Shown: in pieces, positions 24,869 to 31,859 of the stretch | Numbering within the stretch: position 1 is the first letter of the stretch | Layout: each line of letters starts with the position of its first letter | IMG/VR virus record: IMGVR_UViG_3300033153_002696 | Span: 1-37,589 of that record | Length of the DNA stretch: 37,589 nucleotides | Source of the DNA: a virus | Strand: one strand, 5' to 3' | Made by a program: the position numbers and the translations under genes | The notes under the pieces: model-generated | Seen by the model: only the letters and a program-made list of their open reading frames with translations | Told to the model about the DNA's origin: nothing | Database searches by the model: none

Positions 24869-25545
24869 ACCAAGCACTATATCAAAAGCACTTTGGTATT
24901 CCAGCCCATAATGGATTGGACATTTGTGTCCGTGAAAAAGGCTTTGGATTTGGTACACCAATACACGCTACACATGACGGCACAGTAGAAAAAATCTTTT
25001 ATGACATACCACATCGGACAAGAGGTAACGGACTTTACTTGCTATCAGACGATAAATCTTTCTCAACTGTCTATTGGCATTTATCACAATTCAGCGACAA
25101 TGTCCGTATAGGACACAAGATTACTCAAGGACAAGTTATCGGACTAATGGGCAATTCTGGTTTTGTTCGTCCTCTACCAACCCAAGATAAGCCTAGAAAT
25201 GGCACTCATTTGCATTTCGCTAAAAAGGTTCATGGACTTCATAATGATTACAATGGTTTTGTTGACCCTGTAATACACATGATAGTAATAGGTGAAAAGT
25301 TGCCGATATACTTTGCAAGGGATTTGTTTATAGGACGAAGTGGTGATGATTGCTCATGGTTACAAACTTGTCTTAAACTTGAAGGCTTTGCAGAAGATTA
25401 CGAGCCGATTGGATTCTTCGGCAATAAGACAATGCGTGATGTCCGATTATTTCAGAAGAAATATAACATAAAACCAGCCATAGGATATTTCGGGCCAAAG
25501 ACTAGAAAACAAATGATGAGCTTGTGGTCGTGCTACTCATCTTGA
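24802..25545 (+). CDS. M23-family endolysin with peptidoglycan-binding domain
   Basis: A 247-residue protein that should cut peptide cross-links of the cell wall. The M23 (LytM) zinc site is complete: His36 and Asp40 in HNGLD, His93 in YWHLS, and HLH at 136-138. A C-terminal domain (177-240), with IGRSGDDCSWLQ, GFFGNKTMRDV and GYFGPKTRKQM, is a peptidoglycan-binding repeat. No signal peptide is visible, so export would need the downstream holin. Overlaps the papain-like gene by 67 nt. Confidence 0.88.
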   Translation: MRLSHPIAGFSFKENISQLFGVNQALYQKHFGIPAHNGLDICVREKGFGFGTPIHATHDGTVEKIFYDIPHRTRGNGLYLLSDDKSFSTVYWHLSQFSDNVRIGHKITQGQVIGLMGNSGFVRPLPTQDKPRNGTHLHFAKKVHGLHNDYNGFVDPVIHMIVIGEKLPIYFARDLFIGRSGDDCSWLQTCLKLEGFAEDYEPIGFFGNKTMRDVRLFQKKYNIKPAIGYFGPKTRKQMMSLWSCYSS

Positions 25546-25571
25546 CATAGTAATTATTAGTAATATATACT
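25542..25571 (+). promoter_or_regulatory. Sigma70-type promoter for the holin gene
   Basis: TTGACA (25542-25547), an 18-bp spacer, TATACT (25566-25571), and then 7 nt to the holin ATG. It starts just inside the end of the endolysin gene and would give an almost leaderless message. Confidence 0.6.
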
Positions 25572-25578
25572 TAAAACA

Positions 25579-25761
25579 ATGAAGAAGTTTTTAGAAGGCC
25601 GTAAGACATTCTTGGGAATAATCGTAATACTTGTTGGTATGTTTGGTTTGACCAATTTTATCACACCAGATGAAACAGAGATTGCGTTTAATTCCATTAT
25701 AGAGCTTGTGGGAGTCATCATTACTGTCTATGGGAGAGTAGTAGCCAAGCCTGTCAAATAA
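25579..25761 (+). CDS. Holin
   Basis: Sixty residues with two hydrophobic segments (11-28 and 38-52) around GLTNFI, and the GRKTFLGIIVILVG / VYGRVVAK motifs typical of short phage holins of this kind. It should open the inner membrane for lysin release. Lies between two lysins. It is in the same frame as the next gene, separated by a single TAA. Confidence 0.8.
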   Translation: MKKFLEGRKTFLGIIVILVGMFGLTNFITPDETEIAFNSIIELVGVIITVYGRVVAKPVK

Positions 25762-25782
25762 TCTATAATAGAAACAATCATC

Positions 25783-26496
25783 TTGTTATGGGGCTTAGCA
25801 ACCTCAAATACACACTTGTATGAAGCCGACAGTACGCCTGTAAGCGAAGTAACAGTCAGAGTTGATAGAATGTCCGTACCAGATAAGATAAGGCATTACA
25901 GCCCCGATAAAAGGGTTGCTGAACTTGCTATTGCGATCCATTTAGCAGAAAACATTAACAATGAAGTCTGCAATTCAAATGGTTGCCGTTATGGAATTTC
26001 CAGTATGCAAATTGTGCAGTCAACTTTTGACGAACAATGTCAGGGCGATGTTTACAATGAAGATGACAATATAAAATGTGGGCTGAAAATGATCGCCAAC
26101 AAAGAACTGTGGCGTTGGAAACAATCAGCCTATGATATGCCAAACCATAAAGGCTGGCTAAACAGACTTTCAACAACTACTAGAGAATATGCTTTGGAAA
26201 TTCTAAATGATAGGGAACTTATGACTTGCAGTTGTGTTGCCCTAATGCGTGAACTTGGTCATACTTTTCCTAGAATACCAGACCCATCATACTTAGAACC
26301 TAACAGCTTTCCCTTCGTGGGAGGGCTGATTTTATTAGACTTAGAATTGCCACATATCGGACATATAGTGGCACTTGGAGCTGAATATGTCTATTATAAA
26401 GAAAGGATTTTAATTAACGGACAATGCCTTACAAGAGAAAATAAGATTGAATATGTGAGTAGTAAATTGAGAGGGTTCTTTCAATCCCCTCTTTGA
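25783..26496 (+). CDS. Lysin: transglycosylase-like plus cysteine-peptidase-like
   Basis: A 237-residue protein. Residues 45-105 look like a lytic transglycosylase (catalytic-type Glu56, then YGISSMQI 70-77 and DDNIKCG). Residues 147-237 have CSCVALMREL with a Cys near 149-151 and GHIVAL with His194, like a CHAP/NlpC-type peptidase. No ATG is available; TTG 25783 is used by default. The frame is open back to the holin TAA, and the preceding codons (IIETIILL) would make a better signal-like start. Confidence 0.65.
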   Translation: MLWGLATSNTHLYEADSTPVSEVTVRVDRMSVPDKIRHYSPDKRVAELAIAIHLAENINNEVCNSNGCRYGISSMQIVQSTFDEQCQGDVYNEDDNIKCGLKMIANKELWRWKQSAYDMPNHKGWLNRLSTTTREYALEILNDRELMTCSCVALMRELGHTFPRIPDPSYLEPNSFPFVGGLILLDLELPHIGHIVALGAEYVYYKERILINGQCLTRENKIEYVSSKLRGFFQSPL

Positions 26497-26770
26497 CCAT
26501 GTATCACTAAAACCCACTCCCCCGTCTGTTTTTCAAGAATAGCGACACCCACAAGAGGGTAGGGAACAGGTCTTTGTAAGTCCACAAGGTGCAAATGTGG
26601 GCTTCATAAAGCCCTAATCAGGGAAAATTAGTTTGGGAGCTGTACACTCCTAGATCGACCTAATAATCACCTGATAAAGCGTAAATAATGTCATTAGACA
26701 TTCCGCAAGTCTGACGGTTATCGGACACGGGGGGCTTGATTTAAGTCCCCCATTCCTGTATTATAAGAAT
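26497..26770 (+). ncRNA. Dense chain of hairpins, candidate structured RNA
   Basis: No gene fits this stretch. Stems in order: CCACA/TGTGG (26582-26600), GGGCTT/AAGCCC with CATA loop (26599-26614), CTAAT/ATTAG (26614-26631), GGAG/CTCC (26636-26650), AATGTC/GACATT with ATTA loop (26687-26702), and a 9-bp stem GGGGGGCTT/AAGTCCCCC (26729-26751). It may be one RNA running into the pseudoknot-terminator that follows. It does not resemble tmRNA or RNase P RNA as I know them. Confidence 0.5.
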
Positions 26771-26823
26771 AGTCCTGCGAACCTATGGCTCACTATTCCT
26801 CGCAGGACTTGTGAGCCTTTTTT
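26771..26823 (+). terminator. Pseudoknotted terminator
   Basis: AGTCCTGCGA (26771-26780) pairs with TCGCAGGACT (26800-26809), 10 bp. Loop bases GGCTCAC (26787-26793) pair with GTGAGCC (26811-26817), immediately followed by six T. Either an H-type pseudoknot forms, or the two stems compete as antiterminator and terminator. Termination before the 26843 gene is likely in both readings. Confidence 0.75.
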
Positions 26824-26842
26824 ATTAGGTAAATTAAATATT

Positions 26843-27145
26843 ATGGAAAAAAAAATAACAATAACAAAATCAATTCTTATTCTTGTGTTATTAACTGCAA
26901 TGCAACTAGGTTGGGTTGGGTATAGTATGCGTGGCATGATAACAAGGGTGGATAGACTGACAACCATTGAAACTAAATTAGACAACCTATTAGAGGAAAT
27001 AGATACTGAAATTATGACAGAAAAAAGAAATGAGTGTACAGAGAAAGGTGGTGCAGTTGTTACGATGGGAAATGATTTGTGGGCGTTTTGTAGGGTTGAT
27101 GGTGAACTTTATGACATTAGAACTGGCTCTTTATTGACTCAATGA
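26843..27145 (+). CDS. Single-TM protein with Cys-containing tail
   Basis: A 100-residue protein with a membrane helix at about 10-28, a coiled segment at 36-60, and a small C-terminal domain with Cys65 and Cys83 and a Trp between them. Likely a membrane-tethered accessory protein. It begins 20 nt after the pseudoknotted terminator. Not recognised. Confidence 0.55.
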   Translation: MEKKITITKSILILVLLTAMQLGWVGYSMRGMITRVDRLTTIETKLDNLLEEIDTEIMTEKRNECTEKGGAVVTMGNDLWAFCRVDGELYDIRTGSLLTQ

Positions 27146-27165
27146 TTTTAATTTGAAATATAAAA

Positions 27166-27318
27166 ATGAAAAAAGCTGAAGTAAATGAAATAACAGAGTG
27201 GGAATGTCCATATAAAAATTGCGGACATATGAATAGTAAACCAACGGAATGTGTTGATTCCACAGAACAATGCGAGGAGTGTGAAAAATATGCGAAAATA
27301 AATAAAAACCACACATAG
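27166..27318 (+). CDS. Small zinc-ribbon-like protein (50 aa)
   Basis: Fifty residues with CPYKNCGH (about 14-21) and CEEC (about 38-41), a plausible zinc ribbon; acidic otherwise. It ends in TAG. No Shine-Dalgarno sequence. Function unknown. Confidence 0.5.
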   Translation: MKKAEVNEITEWECPYKNCGHMNSKPTECVDSTEQCEECEKYAKINKNHT

Positions 27319-27395
27319 ACAAAACACAAAAAATTTGCTATTATTAACTAATAACAAAGTATTAACGGATAACAACAATCTTGTTGCAGTCAGCT

Positions 27396-27503
27396 ATGCT
27401 AAAAACAATAACAACCTATTCCCTACTAATAACAGCCAGCATTGCTATTGGTATTTTTTCAGCAGGAATGATTGATTTATTCTTTTATTTAGGGATTTTA
27501 TGA
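27396..27503 (+). CDS. Membrane mini-protein (35 aa)
   Basis: Thirty-five residues, nearly all hydrophobic after the first eight; one membrane helix. It ends in ATGA shared with the metallopeptidase-like gene, which supports it being real. Role unknown. Confidence 0.45.
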   Translation: MLKTITTYSLLITASIAIGIFSAGMIDLFFYLGIL

Positions 27504-27856
27504 AAACAACTAACAAGGATTTTCAGCTTTTCAAAAGCGAATGTGAAAAATGGTTAAAAAGATTTGAGTTAGGAGGATGGAAAGTATATTTTACACATCA
27601 AGCCCATAGTCAAGATACATTTGCAACTTGTTACTCAAATACTCTTGGAAGAAATGCAACAATATATTTTACTGATGAATGGGATGATGAGATTAGAAAA
27701 TTAACACCAGAAGCTGTAAAAGAAACAGCTAAACATGAAATGATACATTTATTACTCGCAAGACTATCAGATAATGGGCGTGCCAGATATGTGGTGATAG
27801 ATGAAATTGATGAAGCTGAAGAAGAATTGGTTAGAAAACTTGAAAACATAATTTAA
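27500..27856 (+). CDS. HExxH metallopeptidase-like protein
   Basis: A 118-residue protein with HEMIH (residues 79-83) in a long helix, followed by an acidic C-terminal helix (IDEIDEAEEELV), which could supply the third zinc ligand. It looks like the small SprT/ImmA-like phage proteins. Whether it is active as a peptidase is unknown. It is the last gene before a 770-nt stretch with almost no coding capacity. Confidence 0.55.
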   Translation: MKTTNKDFQLFKSECEKWLKRFELGGWKVYFTHQAHSQDTFATCYSNTLGRNATIYFTDEWDDEIRKLTPEAVKETAKHEMIHLLLARLSDNGRARYVVIDEIDEAEEELVRKLENII

Positions 27857-28132
27857 TGCGTTAAGGACGGCATTTCGCTTTAATTAACGAAATGTCACCC
27901 TTAGTGCGTTAAGTCTTAGAAAAAAACCTGACACAGTTAGAGTGTCTGCGAGGCAAGATAGCAACTTGCCCCAAGAATAAACAAGGGTTGAGAAGTAGTA
28001 TGCTTCATTTATGGAATGTACTTATCAAGTCCCAATGATTTAAAAGGAGTTCGCTACCTGTATATCATTAAAACTTTTTTCTAAGACTTAGGGCATTAAC
28101 TATGCTATTATAAATTCATCTTCAGGAAAAAG
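27857..28132 (+). ncRNA. Structured RNA closed by a 17-bp helix
   Basis: No gene fits. A first hairpin pairs 27862-27866 with 27899-27903 and 27869-27877 with 27888-27896. Then 27909-27925 pairs with 28075-28091 (17 bp including one G-U), closing a domain with GACAC/GTGTC (27930-27946), GCAAG/CTTGC (27953-27969), AAGTA/TACTT (about 27993-28022) and AATGAT/ATCATT (about 28034-28069) helices. The motif TGCGTTAAG occurs twice (27857 and 27905). A UUCG-loop terminator follows. The structure is strong; no known RNA class matches it. Confidence 0.6.
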
Positions 28133-28158
28133 GTCATAGGTTCGCCTGTGGCTTTTTT
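28133..28158 (+). terminator. Intrinsic terminator with TTCG tetraloop
   Basis: GTCATAGG (28133-28140), TTCG loop, CCTGTGGC (28145-28152), then TTTTTT. Eight pairs including G-U pairs. It ends the upstream structured RNA. Confidence 0.85.
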
Positions 28159-28232
28159 GTTAAATGAGTTACAGTACGCCCATAAAATTCTTATTAACGC
28201 TGACTCATTACAAAGTTATCAACAGTTGGTGT

Positions 28233-28260
28233 TTGCAATTCTCAAAATAGGGTATATACT
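28233..28260 (+). promoter_or_regulatory. Sigma70-type promoter
   Basis: TTGCAA, 16-bp spacer, TATACT; predicted +1 at 28267. The block AAATAGGGTATATACT...AAATTATGA is nearly the same as at the 33176 promoter. A DnaA-box-like TTATCAACA (one mismatch) lies at 28216-28224. Confidence 0.7.
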
Positions 28261-28266
28261 TAAATT

Positions 28267-28380
28267 ATGAATGTATTGTATCAAGCCAAAAATCAGTTTT
28301 TTAGTATCGTCTTGAAAGTTGGTTTTTGGTACAATACAAAGCAAAGCACCGCTCATAATTGGGCGGTTTTTTGCGTTTAA
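28267..28380 (+). CDS. Possible leaderless 37-aa peptide or small RNA
   Basis: The ATG at 28267 coincides with the predicted +1, and a 37-residue frame runs to TAA 28380. The same bases form a strong interrupted hairpin (TGTATTGTA with TACAATACA; CCAAAAA with TTTTTGG), and an intrinsic terminator lies inside the frame, so a short non-coding RNA of about 105 nt is as likely. I cannot decide between peptide, RNA or both. Confidence 0.4.
   Translation: MNVLYQAKNQFFSIVLKVGFWYNTKQSTAHNWAVFCV
28348..28372 (+). terminator. Intrinsic terminator of the short 28267 unit
   Basis: ACCGCTC (28348-28354) pairs with GGGCGGT (28361-28367), 6-nt loop, followed by a T-run to 28372. It gives a complete promoter-terminator unit of about 105 nt. 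Confidence 0.8.
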
Positions 28381-28628
28381 TTTTTTTCTCGTAAGAGGGC
28401 TGACCTGTATCAGTTAATAGAGCGAGCTTAAATAAAATCTATAGAGAATATAGGCGACCGACAACCCGACCTTTGTACGCAGACTTTATTTTAAACACCT
28501 TTGACTGCAACAAGATTTGCAGGGTGAGGCTAACCACGAACAGAGAGTAACAAGTCAGACTGCGGTAATGGGAGGGGAGGAGGGAGGTAGTTCCGTTAGT
28601 AACGGGGAAAGGGGGAGGTGTACCCAAT
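28381..28628 (+). other. Structured, G-rich leader before an HNH gene
   Basis: No gene in this 248-nt gap. Seen: 28430-28440 pairs with 28481-28491 (10 of 11), CTGCAA/TTGCAG (28505-28522), CCGTT/AACGG (28593-28605), and a purine tract with several G3-5 runs (28570-28618) that could form a G-quadruplex. The last GGAGG (28614-28618) is a plausible Shine-Dalgarno sequence for the gene at 28629. It shows no group I or II intron core that I recognise. Confidence 0.4.
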
Positions 28629-29117
28629 ATGTCTATAAGAAAAGAATTATTAAAAAAAGAAACTTTTGACTGTATTAAACGCAGTATAAAGAAAAACAAA
28701 GTTAAGTTAGAACCTTGTAGTTTTGTTTGGAAACCTAAGAAACCAAGTAAGTATTTAATAAAGGCACTAAGAAACAGAATTAAAAAGAAGAAAAGAAAAA
28801 GTAAAAAACCGAAAGTAGGAAACTACAAAACTTACATAAAATCAGGTCTATGGAAAAAAATTAGAAAAAGCTATTATAAAAGACACAAGAAAGAGTGCAA
28901 AGCCTGTAAAGCCACTTATAAGATTTGTTTGCACCACAAGAATTACAAAAGACTTGGACACGAAAAAGACAGCGACCTAATCCCCTTGTGTTGGACTTGT
29001 CATGGTAGTCTACACGACAAGTACGGACACGGGGCAAAGAACACAGATATATTTTTGAGCGATAAATTAAAAGAAAGGTTAGACGATGAATTTACAGAAG
29101 CGTGCAAGAACTTTTGA
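28629..29117 (+). CDS. HNH endonuclease with basic N-terminus
   Basis: A 162-residue protein. The first 80 residues are very basic (Lys-rich), for DNA binding. An HNH nuclease follows with CKAC (about 98-101), CLHHKNYKRLG, LCWTCHGSLHD and matching zinc cysteines. It is probably a homing or packaging-linked nuclease. The next tiny frame overlaps its end. Confidence 0.8.
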   Translation: MSIRKELLKKETFDCIKRSIKKNKVKLEPCSFVWKPKKPSKYLIKALRNRIKKKKRKSKKPKVGNYKTYIKSGLWKKIRKSYYKRHKKECKACKATYKICLHHKNYKRLGHEKDSDLIPLCWTCHGSLHDKYGHGAKNTDIFLSDKLKERLDDEFTEACKNF

Positions 29118-29175
29118 AGATATTAGAAGGGGAAGAAGACAGCAATCTAAAAAGAATGTGGCATTAAAACTATGA
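29086..29175 (+). CDS. Tiny basic peptide (29 aa)
   Basis: Twenty-nine residues rich in Arg/Lys/Gln, overlapping the HNH gene's end and sharing ATGA with the RNA ligase start. It may serve mainly to couple translation of the ligase. Confidence 0.35.
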   Translation: MNLQKRARTFEDIRRGRRQQSKKNVALKL

Positions 29176-29867
29176 ATAAACCATTAGGAAGAAAAGCATA
29201 CGGAAGTATCGGGCATTTACCACATAGCAGACTTGGTAGTGGCGATCACAAAGTTACAGACGGACAAGCTAAAATTTGTCTACTAAAGGAAAGAGATAAA
29301 TACGATACTATCGTTATACAGGAAAAATTGGACGGATCAAATTGTGCTGTGGCAAAAGTTGAAGGGAAAATATTACCACTTACTAGAGCTGGGTATATTG
29401 CAAGTACATCTAAATACGAACAACATCAACTATTTTTTAAGTGGGTTTTAGAAAATTACAAAAGATTTGATGATTTATTATTTGAGGGCGAAAGAATTGT
29501 GGGCGAATGGTTGGCTATGGCACACGGCACTAGATATGATTTACCACACGAACCTTTTGTTGTTTTTGATATTATGAGGGAAACGGAACGGCTAACCTAT
29601 TTTGATTTTTTGGAAAGAGTTTTGCATTACGAATTTATTACACCAAATCTTATAAGTTATGGACGACCAATGGAACACAAACATATCTTAAAAAGAATTG
29701 AAAAATCTGGGCATGGTGCGATTGATTTAGTTGAGGGATATGTTTGTCGTGTAGAAAGAAATAGAAGGGTAGATTTTTTGGCTAAGTGGGTACGACAAGA
29801 GAAACAAGACGGCAAATACTTCAAGGAAAATTTTGGCGAAGATGTTTGGAATTGGAAATGTGTATAA
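29172..29867 (+). CDS. RNA ligase (Rnl2-like nucleotidyltransferase)
   Basis: A 231-residue ATP-dependent RNA ligase. The motifs appear in order: I EKLDGSN with AMP-acceptor Lys52; III-like EGERIVGEW (105-113); VVFDI (130-134); IV EGYVCR (188-193); V AKWVR (204-208). Length fits a catalytic domain only, without a kinase or tRNA-binding extension. Such ligases repair tRNA nicks made by host defence nucleases. No polynucleotide kinase/phosphatase is seen in this genome. Confidence 0.82.
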   Translation: MNKPLGRKAYGSIGHLPHSRLGSGDHKVTDGQAKICLLKERDKYDTIVIQEKLDGSNCAVAKVEGKILPLTRAGYIASTSKYEQHQLFFKWVLENYKRFDDLLFEGERIVGEWLAMAHGTRYDLPHEPFVVFDIMRETERLTYFDFLERVLHYEFITPNLISYGRPMEHKHILKRIEKSGHGAIDLVEGYVCRVERNRRVDFLAKWVRQEKQDGKYFKENFGEDVWNWKCV

Positions 29868-29940
29868 CTCAAATAGACAACTAAAGGAAAAAATGCTAAT
29901 CTAAATATATGATCAAATCGCAAAACAATTTATTATTAGG

Positions 29941-29994
29941 AATGGGTTACCGATTTAGTTTTTGCGAACTTGGTCAGTCGGTAATCCATTTTTT
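29941..29994 (+). terminator. Intrinsic terminator with 13-bp stem
   Basis: AATGGGTTACCGA (29941-29953) pairs with TCGGTAATCCATT (29978-29990), one G-U, with a 24-nt loop, followed by TTTT. Ends the ligase message. Confidence 0.75.
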
Positions 29995-30006
29995 ATTGTA
30001 AATATT

Positions 30007-30210
30007 ATGAAAAAACATATTTTAATGAAAGTAGGTTTGTTAAATGCTCAAGTATGTTCTGAAGGAACTTATGACGAAGCCTTAGATTGGTTACAAAAAT
30101 CAAACCCAGCAGGAACAGTAAATAATTGGCAAAAAGACGAAAGAAAAGAAGTAGCACCAGTAAAATGTGCTGATGATTCTAAAAGAACTCATTATATTTT
30201 TGAATGTTAA
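30007..30210 (+). CDS. Hypothetical small protein
   Basis: Sixty-seven residues from ATG 30007; the frame is open further upstream, through the terminator, so the inner ATG is preferred. Two cysteines, mixed alpha/beta composition. Not recognised. Confidence 0.5.
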   Translation: MKKHILMKVGLLNAQVCSEGTYDEALDWLQKSNPAGTVNNWQKDERKEVAPVKCADDSKRTHYIFEC

Positions 30211-30214
30211 TTAA

Positions 30215-30457
30215 ATGCACCAAATCCAATTAAACATAGAAACATACAAAGAAAAAAAAGGCCCGAAAATAGACCACCAATTCCAAGAACTTTGTTTGGA
30301 TATGATCGCCTACTTCGGGGAAAAGCAAAAAGGGTTAATCTGGTCGTTGCCGTATAAGCATAATCTTGAAAAGTTGAGGGAGGCGTTTAGGCGGTGCAAA
30401 GCAAGTAAAGTAAGGTCGGTGAGGTATTTATTAGGGATAATTAAGAATTTGAGATGA
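30215..30457 (+). CDS. Hypothetical small protein (helical, basic)
   Basis: Eighty residues, helical, basic C-terminus (RRCKASKVRSVRYLLGIIKNLR region). It resembles the tail of small phage replication-associated proteins in general look only; no motif allows an assignment. Overlaps the next gene by 4 nt. Confidence 0.5.
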   Translation: MHQIQLNIETYKEKKGPKIDHQFQELCLDMIAYFGEKQKGLIWSLPYKHNLEKLREAFRRCKASKVRSVRYLLGIIKNLR

Positions 30458-30741
30458 GTACAAATCTTTATTACAACACAATAAGTAAAAACAAAAATAT
30501 TGGTTATGCCATCAAATGGATTTTAGCACCTCTAATTTGGGAACATGACGGCTCTTTGGGTTCAGAACCAACATACATAAACAAAGACTCCGAATTTTAT
30601 ATGAACGATAAGTCTATACGCTTATATGATTTTCTTCTGGGATTAACAAACAAAAATGATGAAATAGGAAAAGAGGCAAAAATTTTGGTTGATTTATTGG
30701 ATAAATACGATGATGGAATTGAAATACAGTTAATGGCTTAA
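30454..30741 (+). CDS. Hypothetical protein (95 aa)
   Basis: Ninety-five residues, acidic C-terminal half, with a Trp-rich middle (IKWILAPLIWEHDG). Starts in overlap with the previous stop. Not recognised. Confidence 0.5.
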   Translation: MSTNLYYNTISKNKNIGYAIKWILAPLIWEHDGSLGSEPTYINKDSEFYMNDKSIRLYDFLLGLTNKNDEIGKEAKILVDLLDKYDDGIEIQLMA

Positions 30742-30757
30742 ATTGAAAAATAAAATT

Positions 30758-31018
30758 ATGAAAGAATTGATTATATGTGCATTAGTATTAGTTATAGTAA
30801 CATCATTTTTGGCTATCGGATTTATAATGGGCGAAAGAGATGAATTAAAAAAACAAATATGCGATTGTAGAAGTAATGTTAGATTTAGAACAGTACAGCT
30901 TGAAAAATGTCTAGAAATTGCTGTCTATGACGAACTGTATGAAATGCCACAGATGAGTAGTGATGAATATATGGATTTTTATAATTCTGTAAAAGAAACA
31001 CTATTAGAAAAAAATTAA
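30758..31018 (+). CDS. Single-TM protein
   Basis: Eighty-six residues from ATG 30758. A membrane helix (4-24), then a soluble helical part with CDC and another Cys. An in-frame TTG at 30743 is possible. Topology suggests a membrane accessory protein; no family recognised. Confidence 0.55.
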   Translation: MKELIICALVLVIVTSFLAIGFIMGERDELKKQICDCRSNVRFRTVQLEKCLEIAVYDELYEMPQMSSDEYMDFYNSVKETLLEKN

Positions 31019-31024
31019 AAAACA

Positions 31025-31294
31025 ATGAATAGCGTAGCTGTAGTATTAGTATCAATAGCGTTAATTGGATTCGGCTTAGGTTTCGGTGTTGGTTTTGAGG
31101 TAGATAAGTTATTTTTTTCAAAAACACCAGAAAAATATAACAATAATCTTGTGGAACTCACCATACAAGAAAAATATCTCATTTATGTATGTCTTGACCA
31201 AGAAATTGAGAAGGAAAAATGTTATGAAATTTTGTGGCATTTATCAGATGATGCAAATGCAATAGAAAAGAGAAATTTAATTATAAACCTATGA
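31025..31294 (+). CDS. Single-TM protein
   Basis: Eighty-nine residues. A Gly-rich membrane helix (4-25; GFGLGFGVGF) and a cytoplasmic-looking helical tail with two cysteines. Its TGA overlaps the next ATG. Function unknown. Confidence 0.55.
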   Translation: MNSVAVVLVSIALIGFGLGFGVGFEVDKLFFSKTPEKYNNNLVELTIQEKYLIYVCLDQEIEKEKCYEILWHLSDDANAIEKRNLIINL

Positions 31295-31611
31295 ACTCAA
31301 CAAAACTAAAACAAGACTTCGCCCCCTTACTAGAAACAACCACTGTAAGAGGGAAAGAAAGAATATTTTTGCCCCTAGGAAAAGAACTACAATACTTGGC
31401 TGATAATAAAATAATAACCCTAGAAGAAAAAATCACAGGCAAAGAAACTGGACTATCAGACTATTCCTACAGGGTAAACCCAACAAAATATTCACAGTAC
31501 CTAAAAGTTAAGTATTACTATGATATAGGAAAATTCGCTAAGGAGAAGGAAACCGAACACCACGAAAAATTATCAGAAGAACTAACAGGGGAAGAAATAT
31601 GGGGAAATTAA
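31291..31611 (+). CDS. Hypothetical protein (106 aa)
   Basis: A 106-residue hydrophilic protein with no cysteines and a Glu-rich C-terminus. No motif recognised. Its start overlaps the preceding stop. Confidence 0.5.
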   Translation: MNSTKLKQDFAPLLETTTVRGKERIFLPLGKELQYLADNKIITLEEKITGKETGLSDYSYRVNPTKYSQYLKVKYYYDIGKFAKEKETEHHEKLSEELTGEEIWGN

Positions 31612-31631
31612 AAGCTAATTAAAAATTTACA

Positions 31632-31826
31632 ATGAAAGACCAAGATTATTACGATAAAAGAAGAAAGCACGTTGATAAATGGTTAAAAAAATGCGAAAAG
31701 GGTGTTTGCAGAATGTGTGGCAGAAAAACAGAACAGATATTTAACATAGACTTAAAAATGGCTTCTCTATGTGCTTCGTGTGAAAAAACAATCGTTAAAC
31801 AAAGTGTAGTAGATATGTATATGTAA
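31632..31826 (+). CDS. Zinc-ribbon protein (64 aa)
   Basis: Sixty-four residues: basic N-terminus, then CRMCG (about 26-30) and CASC (about 47-52), forming a zinc ribbon. Probably binds nucleic acid. Family not identified. Confidence 0.6.
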   Translation: MKDQDYYDKRRKHVDKWLKKCEKGVCRMCGRKTEQIFNIDLKMASLCASCEKTIVKQSVVDMYM

Positions 31827-31859
31827 TTCCCCATTAAAATAAATAAAGTAATAAACAAA

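Noticed and set aside
28381-28628. Group I or II intron, or IscB-type guide RNA next to the HNH gene
   Set aside because: No gene is split here, I see no conserved intron core or domain V, and the HNH protein lacks RuvC-like and other features of IscB/Cas9 relatives.
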